A stretch of 64,000 nucleotides of DNA from an uncultured Lachnospiraceae bacterium (GTDB lineage: Bacteria > Bacillota > Clostridia > Lachnospirales > Lachnospiraceae). The stretch's first letter is position 1, and each line of letters begins with the position of its first letter. Shown piece by piece: positions 16,119 through 25,027 of the stretch. The stretch is taken from contig CAJTTO010000020.1 in NCBI GenBank assembly GCA_910579275.1, positions 1 through 64,000 of the forward strand, in the 5' to 3' direction. A program made the translations under genes and the position numbers. A model generated the notes under the pieces. It did no database searches, had not been told where the DNA came from, and saw nothing but the letters and a program-made list of their open reading frames with translations.

Positions 16119-18038
16119 ATGAGTACTGAGTATGGAGCTGACCAGATTCAGATATTGGAGGGTCTTGAGGCAGTTAGGAAAAGACCGGGTATGTATATAG
16201 GCAGCACTTCTTCAAGGGGTCTGCACCATTTAGTATATGAGATTGTCGACAATGCGGTTGATGAGGCGCTTGGCGGATATTGCGACACCATTGATGTCAC
16301 CATCAATCCGGATAACTCGGTCACTGTCATTGACAACGGGCGCGGAATTCCTGTCGGAATTAACCACAAGGCGGGAATCCCTGCAGTGGAAGTCGTCTTT
16401 ACCATCCTTCATGCCGGCGGAAAGTTTGGCGGCGGCGGATATAAAGTTTCCGGAGGCCTCCACGGTGTAGGTGCGTCAGTCGTCAATGCGCTCTCCACAT
16501 GGCTTGAGGTTGAAATTTGTGTGGAAGGCAAAATGTATAAGCAGCGCTATGAGAGAGGTCATGTGTGTTACCCGTTAAAAGTCATAGGCGACTGTGATTT
16601 GGATAAAACAGGTACAAAAGTTACTTTTATGCCGGATGCGGAAATATTCGAGGAAACTGTTTTTGATTATGACATCCTGAAACAGAGACTGCGCGAAATG
16701 GCATTTCTGACCAAAAACCTGAAAATTGTTCTGCGCGACTTAAGACCTGCGGAAGGAATCATTGAAAAGACCTTCCATTATGAGGGAGGAATACAGGAAT
16801 TTGTCAGTTACCTGAACAGGAGTAAGACTGCGTTATATGACGATATTCTTTATTTTGAGGGGAAAAAGGACAACGTGTATGTTGAGGTTGCTATGCAGCA
16901 CAATGACTCTTACACGGAGAGCGCATACAGTTTTGTAAATAATATCAACACACCCGAAGGCGGAACACATCTTGCCGGTTTCAGGAACGCGATTACCAAG
17001 ACGTTTAATGACTATGCACGAAATGCGAAATTATTGAAGGACAATGAGGCAAATTTAAGCGGCGATGACATCAGGGAAGGTCTTACGGCGATTGTCTCTA
17101 TCAAGGTTGAGAATCCCCAGTTTGAGGGACAGACAAAACAAAAGCTTGGAAATAGTGAGGCGAGGGGAGCGGTAGACAACATTGTCAGCGAGCAGCTAAC
17201 TTACTATCTGGAGCAGAATCCGGCTGTCGCAAAGCAGATTTGTGAAAAATCCATCCTTGCGCAGCGGGCAAGGGAGGCAGCCAGAAAGGCGAGGGATCTG
17301 ACACGCAGAAAGACAGCGCTTGACGGAATGGCTCTTCCCGGAAAGCTTGCGGACTGTTCTGACAAGGATCCGAAAAATTGTGAGATTTTTATCGTTGAGG
17401 GAGATTCCGCGGGCGGCAGTGCAAAGACGGCAAGAAGCCGTGCGACGCAGGCGATTCTTCCGCTGAGAGGTAAGATTCTCAACGTGGAGAAGGCAAGACT
17501 TGACAAGATATACGCAAATGCCGAGATAAAGGCGATGATTACGGCTTTTGGCACAGGCATTCACGAGGATTTTGACATCACGAAGCTGCGCTATGACAAA
17601 ATTATTATCATGACGGATGCCGATGTGGACGGCGCGCATATTGCCACGCTGATGCTCACATTCCTGTACCGTTTTATGCCGGAACTGATTAAGACAGGAC
17701 ATGTCTATCTGGCGCAGCCGCCATTATATAAACTGGAAAAAAATAAAAAGTCATGGTATGCGTACTCTGATACGGAGCTTGCCAAAATTCTCGACGAAGT
17801 CGGCCGTGACCAGAATAACAAGATTCAGCGTTATAAAGGACTTGGAGAGATGGATGCGGAGCAGCTCTGGGATACGACGATGGATCCCGAAAAGCGTGTG
17901 CTTTTGCGTGTTTCCATGAATGAGGAAGCAGAGTCCGAGATTGACCTTACATTTACGACGCTGATGGGTGACAAAGTAGAGCCAAGGCGTGAGTTTATAG
18001 AAGCGAATGCAAAGCATGCCAAGAATCTTGATATCTAA
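16119..18038 (+). CDS. gyrB: DNA gyrase subunit B
   Basis: GyrB is the ATPase subunit of gyrase, which introduces negative supercoils. The 639-residue protein has the GHKL ATPase domain (EIVDNAVDEA; NGRGIPVG; GGLHGVGASVVNALS), the transducer domain, and the Toprim domain with EGDSAGGSAK and DADVDGAHI, ending in the DIEANAK-type tail. GGGAGG upstream supports the ATG at 16119; an in-frame extension back to 15942 runs into recF and lacks conservation. Confidence 0.98.
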   Translation: MSTEYGADQIQILEGLEAVRKRPGMYIGSTSSRGLHHLVYEIVDNAVDEALGGYCDTIDVTINPDNSVTVIDNGRGIPVGINHKAGIPAVEVVFTILHAGGKFGGGGYKVSGGLHGVGASVVNALSTWLEVEICVEGKMYKQRYERGHVCYPLKVIGDCDLDKTGTKVTFMPDAEIFEETVFDYDILKQRLREMAFLTKNLKIVLRDLRPAEGIIEKTFHYEGGIQEFVSYLNRSKTALYDDILYFEGKKDNVYVEVAMQHNDSYTESAYSFVNNINTPEGGTHLAGFRNAITKTFNDYARNAKLLKDNEANLSGDDIREGLTAIVSIKVENPQFEGQTKQKLGNSEARGAVDNIVSEQLTYYLEQNPAVAKQICEKSILAQRAREAARKARDLTRRKTALDGMALPGKLADCSDKDPKNCEIFIVEGDSAGGSAKTARSRATQAILPLRGKILNVEKARLDKIYANAEIKAMITAFGTGIHEDFDITKLRYDKIIIMTDADVDGAHIATLMLTFLYRFMPELIKTGHVYLAQPPLYKLEKNKKSWYAYSDTELAKILDEVGRDQNNKIQRYKGLGEMDAEQLWDTTMDPEKRVLLRVSMNEEAESEIDLTFTTLMGDKVEPRREFIEANAKHAKNLDI

Positions 18039-18083
18039 GCCCGATGTTTTTGGCACTCATCTTTTTAGTGGGAAAGGAAAAAT

Positions 18084-20615
18084 ATGGACGATACAATTTT
18101 TGACAAAATACAGGAAGTCGACCTTCAGAAAACGATGGAAGAATCCTACATAGAATATGCCATGAGCGTAATCGCATCGCGTGCCCTGCCTGATGTGAGG
18201 GACGGATTAAAGCCGGTGCAGAGACGTGTACTGTATTCTATGATTGAATTGAATAATGGTCCTGACAAGCCGCACAGAAAGAGCGCGCGTATCGTCGGTG
18301 ATACGATGGGTAAATACCATCCTCATGGTGACAGTTCGATTTACGGTGCGTTGGTGAATATGGCACAGGAGTGGTCGACGCGTTATCCGCTTGTCGACGG
18401 ACACGGCAATTTTGGTTCTGTCGACGGTGACGGGGCAGCTGCCATGCGATATACGGAGGCGAGGCTTAGCAAGATTTCCATGGAACTCCTTGCCGACATC
18501 AACAAAGATACGGTTGACTTTGTGCCAAACTTTGACGAGACCGAAAAAGAACCTACCGTTCTGCCAAGCCGTTATCCGAATCTTCTGGTAAACGGCACGC
18601 AGGGAATTGCGGTCGGTATGGCTACCAATATTCCGCCACATAATCTTAGAGAGGTTATCGCAGCTGTCGTAAAGATGATCGAGAACCGTATTATCGAGGA
18701 CAGGGAGACGGAAATTGACGAACTGCTCCCTATTGTGAAGGGACCGGATTTTCCGACTGGCGGCATTATTCTTGGAACACGCGGGATTGAGGAAGCGTAC
18801 CGCACAGGACGCGGCAAAATCCGGGTGCGCGGTGTGACAAATATTGAATCCATGGCAAATGGAAAGAGCAGGATTATTGTCACCGAGCTTCCCTACATGG
18901 TCAATAAGGCAAGGTTAATCGAAAAGATTGCAGATTTGGTGAAAGAAAAGCGTATTGATGGTATTACAGAACTTAGGGACGAGTCTGACCGTGAAGGTAT
19001 GCGCATCTGCATTGAACTGCGCAAGGATGCCAATGCAAATGTCATTATGAACCAGCTTTACAAGCATACGCAGCTTCAGGACAGTTTCGGGGTGATTATG
19101 CTGGCGCTTGTCAACAACCAGCCAAAGGTCATGAACCTCAAGGATATTCTGACACATTATATCCGGCATCAGGAGGAGGTTGTCACCAGAAGGACGAAAT
19201 ATGACCTGAATAAGGCGGAGGAGAGAGACCACATTTTACAGGGCTTACTGATTGCCCTTGACAATATTGACGAAGTCATTCAGATTATACGAAGCAGTGC
19301 GAATGCACAGACCGCAAAAGAAAAGTTGATGGAGCGCTTTGCGCTGACGGATGTGCAGGCGCAGGCAATCGTAGACATGAGACTGCGTGCCCTGACCGGA
19401 CTGGAACGTGAAAAACTGGAAAAGGAGCATGCGGAATTACTGGAAAAAATTAAGGAGTTTAAGGCTATCTTGGCTGATGAAAAGCTTTTGCTGGGTGTTA
19501 TCAAGGAAGAAATCATGATTATTTCGGAAAAATATGGTGATGACAGACGCAGCAAATTTGGATATGACGAATCCGAGATTGATTTGGAGGATTTGATACC
19601 GCGCGGCAATACCATTATTGCTATGACAAGTCTTGGTTATATCAAGCGTATGACGGTTGACAATTTCAAGACGCAGCACAGGGGCGGGCGCGGCATCAAG
19701 GGAATGTCCACGATAGAGGACGACTATATCGAGGATTTATTGATGACGACGACACACCACTACCTGATGTTTTTTACCAACTTTGGGCGTGTTTACCGTC
19801 TGAAAGCATATGAGATACCCGAGGCAGGGCGCACGGCGAGAGGAACGGCGATTGTCAATCTCCTGCAGCTCAATCCGGGTGAAAAAATTTCCGCGATGAT
19901 TCCGATTCATGCGTTTGAGGAGGGGAAAGACCTCTTTATGATTACGAAGAAGGGCATTGCGAAGAAAACGCCGATTATGGAATTTTCAAATGTCAGGAAA
20001 AACGGTCTTGCCGCCATTTCACTCCGCGACGATGACGAGCTGATTGAGGTAAAGACGACGGATAAAAATTCAGAGATTTTCCTTGTCACAAAGTATGGCA
20101 TGTGTATCCGCTTTAAGGAGACGGATGTGCGCGCAATGGGCAGGGTTGCGATGGGTGTCATCGGCATGAATCTCGATGACGGAGATGAGATTGTCGGCAT
20201 GCAGCTTGACTCGCAAGGTAATTCCCTGTTGATTGTTTCCGAGAAAGGTATGGGAAAACGTACCGCACTTGGCGAGTTTTCCGTTCAGAAACGAGGCGGA
20301 AAGGGCGTGAAATGCTATAAGATTTCTGAAAAGACAGGAAATGTAGTCGGTGTCAAGGCTGTCAATGATGACCATGAAATTATGATGATTACGACAGAGG
20401 GCGTCATTATACAGATGGCAGTCAACGATATTTCCATGATTGGAAGAAATACTTCCGGTGTGAAGATGATTAACCTCGACGAAGGTGTTGTCGTTGCAAA
20501 AATTGCAAAAGTGCGCGAGAAGCTTTCTGATGGTGTCCACGAGTTTGAGGATGTTGAGGAAGCGCTCGACAATGTGGTAGATGAACCGTCTGGGGATGAG
20601 GAGTCAGATAAATAG
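18084..20615 (+). CDS. gyrA: DNA gyrase subunit A
   Basis: GyrA cleaves and rejoins DNA and wraps it through its C-terminal beta-pinwheel. The 843-residue protein carries the catalytic Tyr123 in AAMRYTEARLS and several pinwheel GyrA-box-like motifs (QHRGGRGIKGM; QKRGGKGVK). The quinolone-determining region reads HPHGDSSIYGALV: Ser84 is the usual sensitive residue, while the position equivalent to E. coli Asp87 is Gly88. The C-terminus ends in an acidic tail. A terminator follows at 20689-20725. Confidence 0.98.
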   Translation: MDDTIFDKIQEVDLQKTMEESYIEYAMSVIASRALPDVRDGLKPVQRRVLYSMIELNNGPDKPHRKSARIVGDTMGKYHPHGDSSIYGALVNMAQEWSTRYPLVDGHGNFGSVDGDGAAAMRYTEARLSKISMELLADINKDTVDFVPNFDETEKEPTVLPSRYPNLLVNGTQGIAVGMATNIPPHNLREVIAAVVKMIENRIIEDRETEIDELLPIVKGPDFPTGGIILGTRGIEEAYRTGRGKIRVRGVTNIESMANGKSRIIVTELPYMVNKARLIEKIADLVKEKRIDGITELRDESDREGMRICIELRKDANANVIMNQLYKHTQLQDSFGVIMLALVNNQPKVMNLKDILTHYIRHQEEVVTRRTKYDLNKAEERDHILQGLLIALDNIDEVIQIIRSSANAQTAKEKLMERFALTDVQAQAIVDMRLRALTGLEREKLEKEHAELLEKIKEFKAILADEKLLLGVIKEEIMIISEKYGDDRRSKFGYDESEIDLEDLIPRGNTIIAMTSLGYIKRMTVDNFKTQHRGGRGIKGMSTIEDDYIEDLLMTTTHHYLMFFTNFGRVYRLKAYEIPEAGRTARGTAIVNLLQLNPGEKISAMIPIHAFEEGKDLFMITKKGIAKKTPIMEFSNVRKNGLAAISLRDDDELIEVKTTDKNSEIFLVTKYGMCIRFKETDVRAMGRVAMGVIGMNLDDGDEIVGMQLDSQGNSLLIVSEKGMGKRTALGEFSVQKRGGKGVKCYKISEKTGNVVGVKAVNDDHEIMMITTEGVIIQMAVNDISMIGRNTSGVKMINLDEGVVVAKIAKVREKLSDGVHEFEDVEEALDNVVDEPSGDEESDK

Positions 20616-20688
20616 GAAATTAATACAATAAACGAAGAAGATTCAAGCAGTGACTGATAGAGAATATTTTTGAATATGTTAATAGGAT

Positions 20689-20725
20689 AAAGAAGCATTG
20701 ATTTTTTCAATGTTTCTTTATTTTT
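20689..20725 (+). terminator. Intrinsic terminator after gyrA
   Basis: AAAGAAGCATTGA pairs with TCAATGTTTCTTT (20707-20719) and a T-rich tract follows. It closes the dnaA-gyrA replication block. Confidence 0.8.
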
Positions 20726-20786
20726 ATAGTAATGCATCGAAAAATTTGTGATTGTATTGTTAAAAGAATTTATATTTATATGTGTC

Positions 20787-20828
20787 TACATAAATGTAAT
20801 TGCATTTTTTATTAGTATGTAGTATAAT
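20787..20828 (+). promoter_or_regulatory. Operator-promoter module A (TACATAAATGTA + sigma-A promoter)
   Basis: The palindrome TACATAAATGTA (20787-20798) sits one base before TTGCAT (20800-20805), which is 17 bp from TATAAT (20823-20828). The same arrangement recurs at 22734-22775. It would drive the ABC exporter gene at 21058 with a leader of about 220 nt. TACA...TGTA dyads are typical of BlaI/CopY-type repressors, but the spacing here is 4 bases, so the regulator is uncertain. The rest of the 442-bp gap between gyrA and 21058 shows no convincing gene. Confidence 0.7.
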
Positions 20829-21057
20829 AAATTATTATATAACAGCAGCTTGAGGAATTTACTGCCAGCTTTGTTTAGAGACTTCCAAAATACATGCAAC
20901 AAGCATTGGAGTACGGTTCAGCGGATGCCTGATTGCTATTTTATGATCTAAAGTATTGATTTTTCAAGGCACAAATCCCATTTTTAATGTTGGAAGTTTG
21001 AGTAAAATATATAAAAATATTGTTGCAAAAAGTATATAAACGAATTGTGGTGGAAAA

Positions 21058-22593
21058 ATGAAAAAAATTATATTAAAATGTATTGCAGTTGTTCTATTTG
21101 TGATAAATGCATTTGTTCTGGTAGAGTCTGCGATTAGTCTAGGGGCAGTGATAGATTCCCTGATTGCGGGGGATTTTGAATTATTTAAGATGAGTATCAT
21201 TCTTTTGACGGTATACTCTGTCTTATCATTTATTTTTCCTATTATTGGATATCAGATTGTTTATTATGTATCTTTTGAAGAAATGAACAGGCTTAAGGCG
21301 GCAAAGTTTTCCTCGGATGTCATGGCGGATACGAAGGAGACGGATTTGTCCGAGTATTCGCAAAACGTTGATTTGATTTATTCCGGCATTCTTATGAACA
21401 AGTGGAACTTTCTGAATATTGCGAGCGTATTTGTCTTTACTGCAATCAGGATAAGTTCCTTGAGCATTATTTTGTTTCTTATTGCATTTATGACATCGGC
21501 GCTGCCGTTGCTGATTCCGTTTGTTTTGCAGAACTCGTTGAAAGAGAAGTCCAGTCAGTTTTTGGAGGGGTCAAAGGAGTATGTTTCATTTGTAAAAGAC
21601 AAGCTCGGAGGACGTGGCGAGCTTATCCGGTACAAAGGGGTAAAATGGGCAGTCAACAAGCATGATGCTCTCTCCAGAAATCAGGAGGTAAAGAGGAAGC
21701 AATTTAAATTTTCGAACATGATGGGCAAGACTGCGTCGGAGGGTGTGAGCGGAATCGCACAGGTAATTATACTTTTTGTGGGCGGCATTTTTGCTTTTCG
21801 GGGAGTCATTCAGATTGGGGAGACAGTGACGCTGCTACAGCTGATGAACTATCTGGCAGGACCTGTCGTGACCATGGTTACCCTGATAAACGAACGCAAT
21901 TCGAGTCTGCCAGCTTATGAAAAGTTTAAAAAGGCAGATCAGGCACAAGGGCAGGATATAGCACGTGGAAGCGGAAAGCCACAGGATGACAGGATAGTCC
22001 TTCGGGATGTTGATTTGTCGTATGACTCCAAGAAAATTTTTACCGGATTGAACCTGTGCTTTGAGAATCACAAATCGTACCTGATAACCGGCGTGAGCGG
22101 ATGCGGCAAATCCACTTTGTTAAAGCTGATTGCAGGTGAGATGAAGCCAGATAAGGGAGAGATATCGGTATTTGGGCATAAAATGGAGGATGCGGGAGCA
22201 AATGAGCTATTTGGTCTGGTTTCCTATGTTTCGCAGGATACATATATATTTGAGGATTCTGTCCAGGAAAATATAGCGTTTGACAATGCGGATGACGTGA
22301 TGGGGATAGATAATCTGATTGATTTTATGCAGCTGGAATTAGGTACGGATGAAATCATCAGCCATTCCAGAGAGATTTCCGGCGGCGAGAAAAAGAGGAT
22401 AGGTCTTGCGAGGGCTTTCATCCAGCCAAAGGAAATATTTCTCCTTGATGAGATTACAAACGGACTGAACCATGAACTTGCCATGCGGATAACGAAAAAA
22501 ATTCTTTCAATGGATAAGATGGTATTGTTTGTGTCACATGATGAGTCGAAAGAGTTCAGGGAATTGTTTGATTTTGTTATTGAACTCGAGTGA
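21058..22593 (+). CDS. ABC transporter, fused permease and ATPase (exporter type)
   Basis: A 511-residue half-transporter with an N-terminal membrane domain (segments near residues 5-25, 45-68, 120-160 and 230-260) and a C-terminal ATPase: Walker A GVSGCGKST, Q-loop YVSQDT, signature SGGEKKRIGLARA, Walker B IFLLDE and H-loop SHDES. All ATPase motifs are intact. As a half-transporter it should dimerise. The substrate is unknown. The gene is AT-rich compared with its neighbours and stands alone after gyrA under its own operator-promoter, shared in type with the downstream small-protein operon; this hints at export of, or defence against, a peptide, but that is inference. Confidence 0.88.
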   Translation: MKKIILKCIAVVLFVINAFVLVESAISLGAVIDSLIAGDFELFKMSIILLTVYSVLSFIFPIIGYQIVYYVSFEEMNRLKAAKFSSDVMADTKETDLSEYSQNVDLIYSGILMNKWNFLNIASVFVFTAIRISSLSIILFLIAFMTSALPLLIPFVLQNSLKEKSSQFLEGSKEYVSFVKDKLGGRGELIRYKGVKWAVNKHDALSRNQEVKRKQFKFSNMMGKTASEGVSGIAQVIILFVGGIFAFRGVIQIGETVTLLQLMNYLAGPVVTMVTLINERNSSLPAYEKFKKADQAQGQDIARGSGKPQDDRIVLRDVDLSYDSKKIFTGLNLCFENHKSYLITGVSGCGKSTLLKLIAGEMKPDKGEISVFGHKMEDAGANELFGLVSYVSQDTYIFEDSVQENIAFDNADDVMGIDNLIDFMQLELGTDEIISHSREISGGEKKRIGLARAFIQPKEIFLLDEITNGLNHELAMRITKKILSMDKMVLFVSHDESKEFRELFDFVIELE

Positions 22594-22733
22594 CGGATAA
22601 AATCTCGGAAGCCTTGATTTTTGTTTAAAATAATCAGTGAAAATTTCTTGCAATACATTCATATGGTTATTATGCATTAAATTGAGAAAAAAGAAAACCT
22701 CTGGGCTGAACTGTTACATATTTTGTACATGTC

Positions 22734-22775
22734 TACATTAATGTAATTGAAAATATTATAATAATGTTGTATACT
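22734..22775 (+). promoter_or_regulatory. Operator-promoter module B (TACATTAATGTA + sigma-A promoter)
   Basis: TACATTAATGTA (22734-22745) is followed one base later by TTGAAA (22747-22752), 17 bp, then TATACT (22770-22775). Position and phase equal those of module A at 20787-20828. It lies about 60 bp before the 57-residue membrane protein gene. Confidence 0.7.
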
Positions 22776-22837
22776 ATATCAAAGTAAACATTGTTTTGAA
22801 TAAAAATGGCACTTGAGAATAAAATATACTTGTTAAA

Positions 22838-23011
22838 ATGAGATTTGGAATGAAAAGAAGTATTCTAATAGCATATGCAATTGTGGTTGCGGCAGTCACT
22901 GTATTTTTTATGATATTCGGAGAAAGAAAAGATTCTCGATTTTACATCATTATGATTATACTTGCAATTGTAGGAAAAATAATATCTAAAATTATGGATA
23001 ATCGGGAGTAA
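22838..23011 (+). CDS. Small membrane protein, 57 residues, unknown
   Basis: The frame from 22838 encodes a 57-residue protein with two hydrophobic segments (SILIAYAIVVAAVTVFFMIF and FYIIMIILAIVGKII) separated by a charged turn (GERKDSR), so a two-pass hairpin in the membrane is likely. I recognise no family. It is the first frame after operator-promoter module B and is followed 45 bp later by another membrane protein gene. There is no clear ribosome-binding site; a start at the internal Met5 is also possible. Confidence 0.5.
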   Translation: MRFGMKRSILIAYAIVVAAVTVFFMIFGERKDSRFYIIMIILAIVGKIISKIMDNRE

Positions 23012-23056
23012 ATTTATTTTTTCCTAAAGTTATTGTCGTAATGTGAGGAGCAAGTG

Positions 23057-23617
23057 ATGAAAATTGACTTAAGCAATTTATACAGAATTTTATCTATATT
23101 TTTTATTTTATTTTATTCGAGACAGATAACACATGTCATATGCTTTGGACGGCATAGAAATGAAGTACGTATAAAGAGTAAGATTGCTTATTACACTATA
23201 TATTTATTTTGGACGCTTTTCTTTTGGATTTTATGTTTGATAATGGGGGCAGCCTGTGGCGTGGATACAACATTTGATAAAATATTGTATTTTGTAGATT
23301 TAACCAATGGAAATGAAGAATATGTAGAAGCTGGTGCAAGCAAAGAAATTGATGACATGGTATACCTAACTTATTATACAAAGAGGGAGATTGACGAATC
23401 AATTTTATGTGTAATTATCCAAGATAACAAATTTATTTGCGAGCCGTATCAATTAGAGGAGGTAGAAATTAAACAAATAGATAAAAAGAAGTGGGAAATT
23501 CAATTGGATGGGGAGGTGTTGGGAAGTATAGAAATTGAACGTAACTTGTTAATGCGGAAAATTTGTTACATATGGGACAAAAAAAAGTTGGAAAGGAGAT
23601 ATAAGATTGAAAATTAA
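23057..23617 (+). CDS. Membrane protein of unknown function, 186 residues
   Basis: The N-terminal part has two membrane segments (ILSIFFILFYSRQITHVICF and YTIYLFWTLFFWILCLIMG), followed by a charged, soluble C-terminal domain of about 115 residues rich in Glu, Lys and Ile. No known family is recognised. GGAG at 23047-23050 fits the ATG at 23057 better than the GTG three bases earlier. The stop codon overlaps the probable TTG start of the next gene by 11 bp, which suggests translational coupling. It belongs to the AT-rich islet after gyrA. Confidence 0.65.
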   Translation: MKIDLSNLYRILSIFFILFYSRQITHVICFGRHRNEVRIKSKIAYYTIYLFWTLFFWILCLIMGAACGVDTTFDKILYFVDLTNGNEEYVEAGASKEIDDMVYLTYYTKREIDESILCVIIQDNKFICEPYQLEEVEIKQIDKKKWEIQLDGEVLGSIEIERNLLMRKICYIWDKKKLERRYKIEN

Positions 23618-23996
23618 AACAGTTAGGAGAATTATATCGATATAAATATCAGTATGTCTTATTGTTGTTCAGTCCGTGAATGTATTTGCAGCAGAGGATA
23701 AGGTGAGCGATGAACAATTGGAAGCAATTATGGATGGTGTAAACAGTATTGTAGTTCAATTGGAATTACTTGGATTAAATGACAGTGAAATAAGTGAGAT
23801 TTTCCAGTTGTCGCCCAGAGAAAGTAGCTTTTATGAAACAACAGCGGTAGAGGTTATTCCCTATAGTGGTGAATTTGCGATTGAAAATACATCAGGTGAA
23901 GAAGTGGTTTCGGAAATAATGACCAGTAGTAGCTATAATGGAAATCCGCCTTCATCAAATGAAGAGCAGAAACAACGGATTTTGGCAATTATTTAA
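23607..23996 (+). pseudogene. Secreted small protein gene with a stop codon inside the signal peptide
   Basis: From TTG at 23607 (AGGAG 8 bp upstream) the frame reads (M)KIKTVRRIISI, then TAA at 23643, then ISVCLIVVQSVNVFAAEDK. Ignoring the stop, this is a textbook signal peptide: basic start, hydrophobic core and an FAA-type cleavage site. A mature part of about 107 residues, acidic and rich in Ser and Glu, follows without further stops to 23996. A restart at GTG 23676 would give a protein without the signal peptide. The gene is therefore probably a recent nonsense pseudogene, unless the stop is read through or is a sequencing error. The function of the mature part is unknown. Confidence 0.7.
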
Positions 23997-24042
23997 CATA
24001 TTTGTATTTGTCGCATTATATAGATGGACCGGGAAGAATACC

Positions 24043-24078
24043 AACAGGCAGACGGTCATTGGGTCTGCCTGTTTTTTT
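24043..24078 (+). terminator. Strong intrinsic terminator closing the islet operon
   Basis: AACAGGCAGAC and GTCTGCCTGTT form an 11-bp perfect stem followed by a run of T. Its right arm overlaps the last codons of the converging gene 24056-24814. Confidence 0.88.
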
Positions 24079-24814
24079 GATAGAGATAGCTGTTCCCGAT
24101 TTTTCCTATCCTGTCAATGATTTTTGTTTCGAGCAAAACGTTCAGGAGGGTGGCGGCACTGCCCTGCGGTATTTTGGCGGCTTTGCTTAAGTCCTTTGAG
24201 GTAAAACGTTCGGGAAGTGTATCGGGCAGGAATATCATGTAGTCGGAGAAACTGTCAATGCGGACTTCATCATAGATGTCTACCGGTTTTCCGTCCATGC
24301 GTGAGGAACCCCGCTTTTTGTCGCGGCTCCACCCATTTAGGTACCGCGTCTCCTCCACGTCAATCAGGCTGATGATAAAGTGGAGTTTTGGGTTGCCGAT
24401 AAACATTTTGATTTTGTATAATTCAGGTATAATCTGGTAATAAGTCCCTGTTTTCGGGGACTTTCTTTTTGGGGTGCATTCCCCAGTCTCCATGTCCAGC
24501 CATGACAGCCATTTTGTGTGCGCCACGGGATAAATGATGGTAACATCGTGCTCCTGTAAAAAGTAGTCAAGCTTTGCACGCATTTTGTTGAAATTGCGTG
24601 TCTGAACCTCGAAAATTTCCCCGTCAACACAGATGTCAGCCACATAGGGACCGATTTTAACTTCGTGGTAGGACGAATCAGGAGCATAATAATATTTTAA
24701 AACACTGTGTACTGTCTTTTCCCGAAGTGTGCCGATGCCGTTTTGTCCCTGAAGCGCACCAATCATTTTGTAGCACGATTCCGAAAAAAGCTTATGGTCA
24801 ATGGTAGTCTGCAT
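24056..24814 (-). CDS. Unknown protein with possible PD-(D/E)XK-like core and C-terminal winged helix
   Basis: The start at 24814 (MQTTIDHKLF) has GAGG 9 bp upstream; a longer frame to 24985 encodes non-coding-like sequence. The 252-residue protein has a central segment EVKIGPYVADICVDGEIFEVQTRNF with strands and acidic residues placed like a PD-(D/E)XK nuclease core (D...ExQ...K), then VTIIYPVA. The C-terminal part (FTSKDLSKAAKIPQGSAATLLNVLLETKII) resembles a winged helix. No family name is certain. It is transcribed divergently from the chitobiose phosphorylase gene with a shared 213-bp upstream region, so a regulatory link is possible but not shown. Confidence 0.75.
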   Translation of the reverse strand: MQTTIDHKLFSESCYKMIGALQGQNGIGTLREKTVHSVLKYYYAPDSSYHEVKIGPYVADICVDGEIFEVQTRNFNKMRAKLDYFLQEHDVTIIYPVAHTKWLSWLDMETGECTPKRKSPKTGTYYQIIPELYKIKMFIGNPKLHFIISLIDVEETRYLNGWSRDKKRGSSRMDGKPVDIYDEVRIDSFSDYMIFLPDTLPERFTSKDLSKAAKIPQGSAATLLNVLLETKIIDRIGKIGNSYLYQKNRQTQ

Positions 24815-25027
24815 GGAAATGATCCTCTGTAATAATTTGATTGATATTGATGACAAATGAAATATGCCGTGGCTCGTACAGCTATAGTTTACCAAATATT
24901 TTGCCATCATGATACAATATTTTAAATCTTTTACCAAAAAAAAACAAAAGATGCCATAACTAACAATACAAATAAAAAACACCATCTCCTATAATAAAAT
25001 TAAGAATAGAGCAGGGAGGTGCTTTCA

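Noticed and set aside
20836..21057. Short peptide frames in the leader of the ABC exporter gene
   Set aside because: They are under 30 codons, without a convincing ribosome-binding site; a leader peptide cannot be supported.
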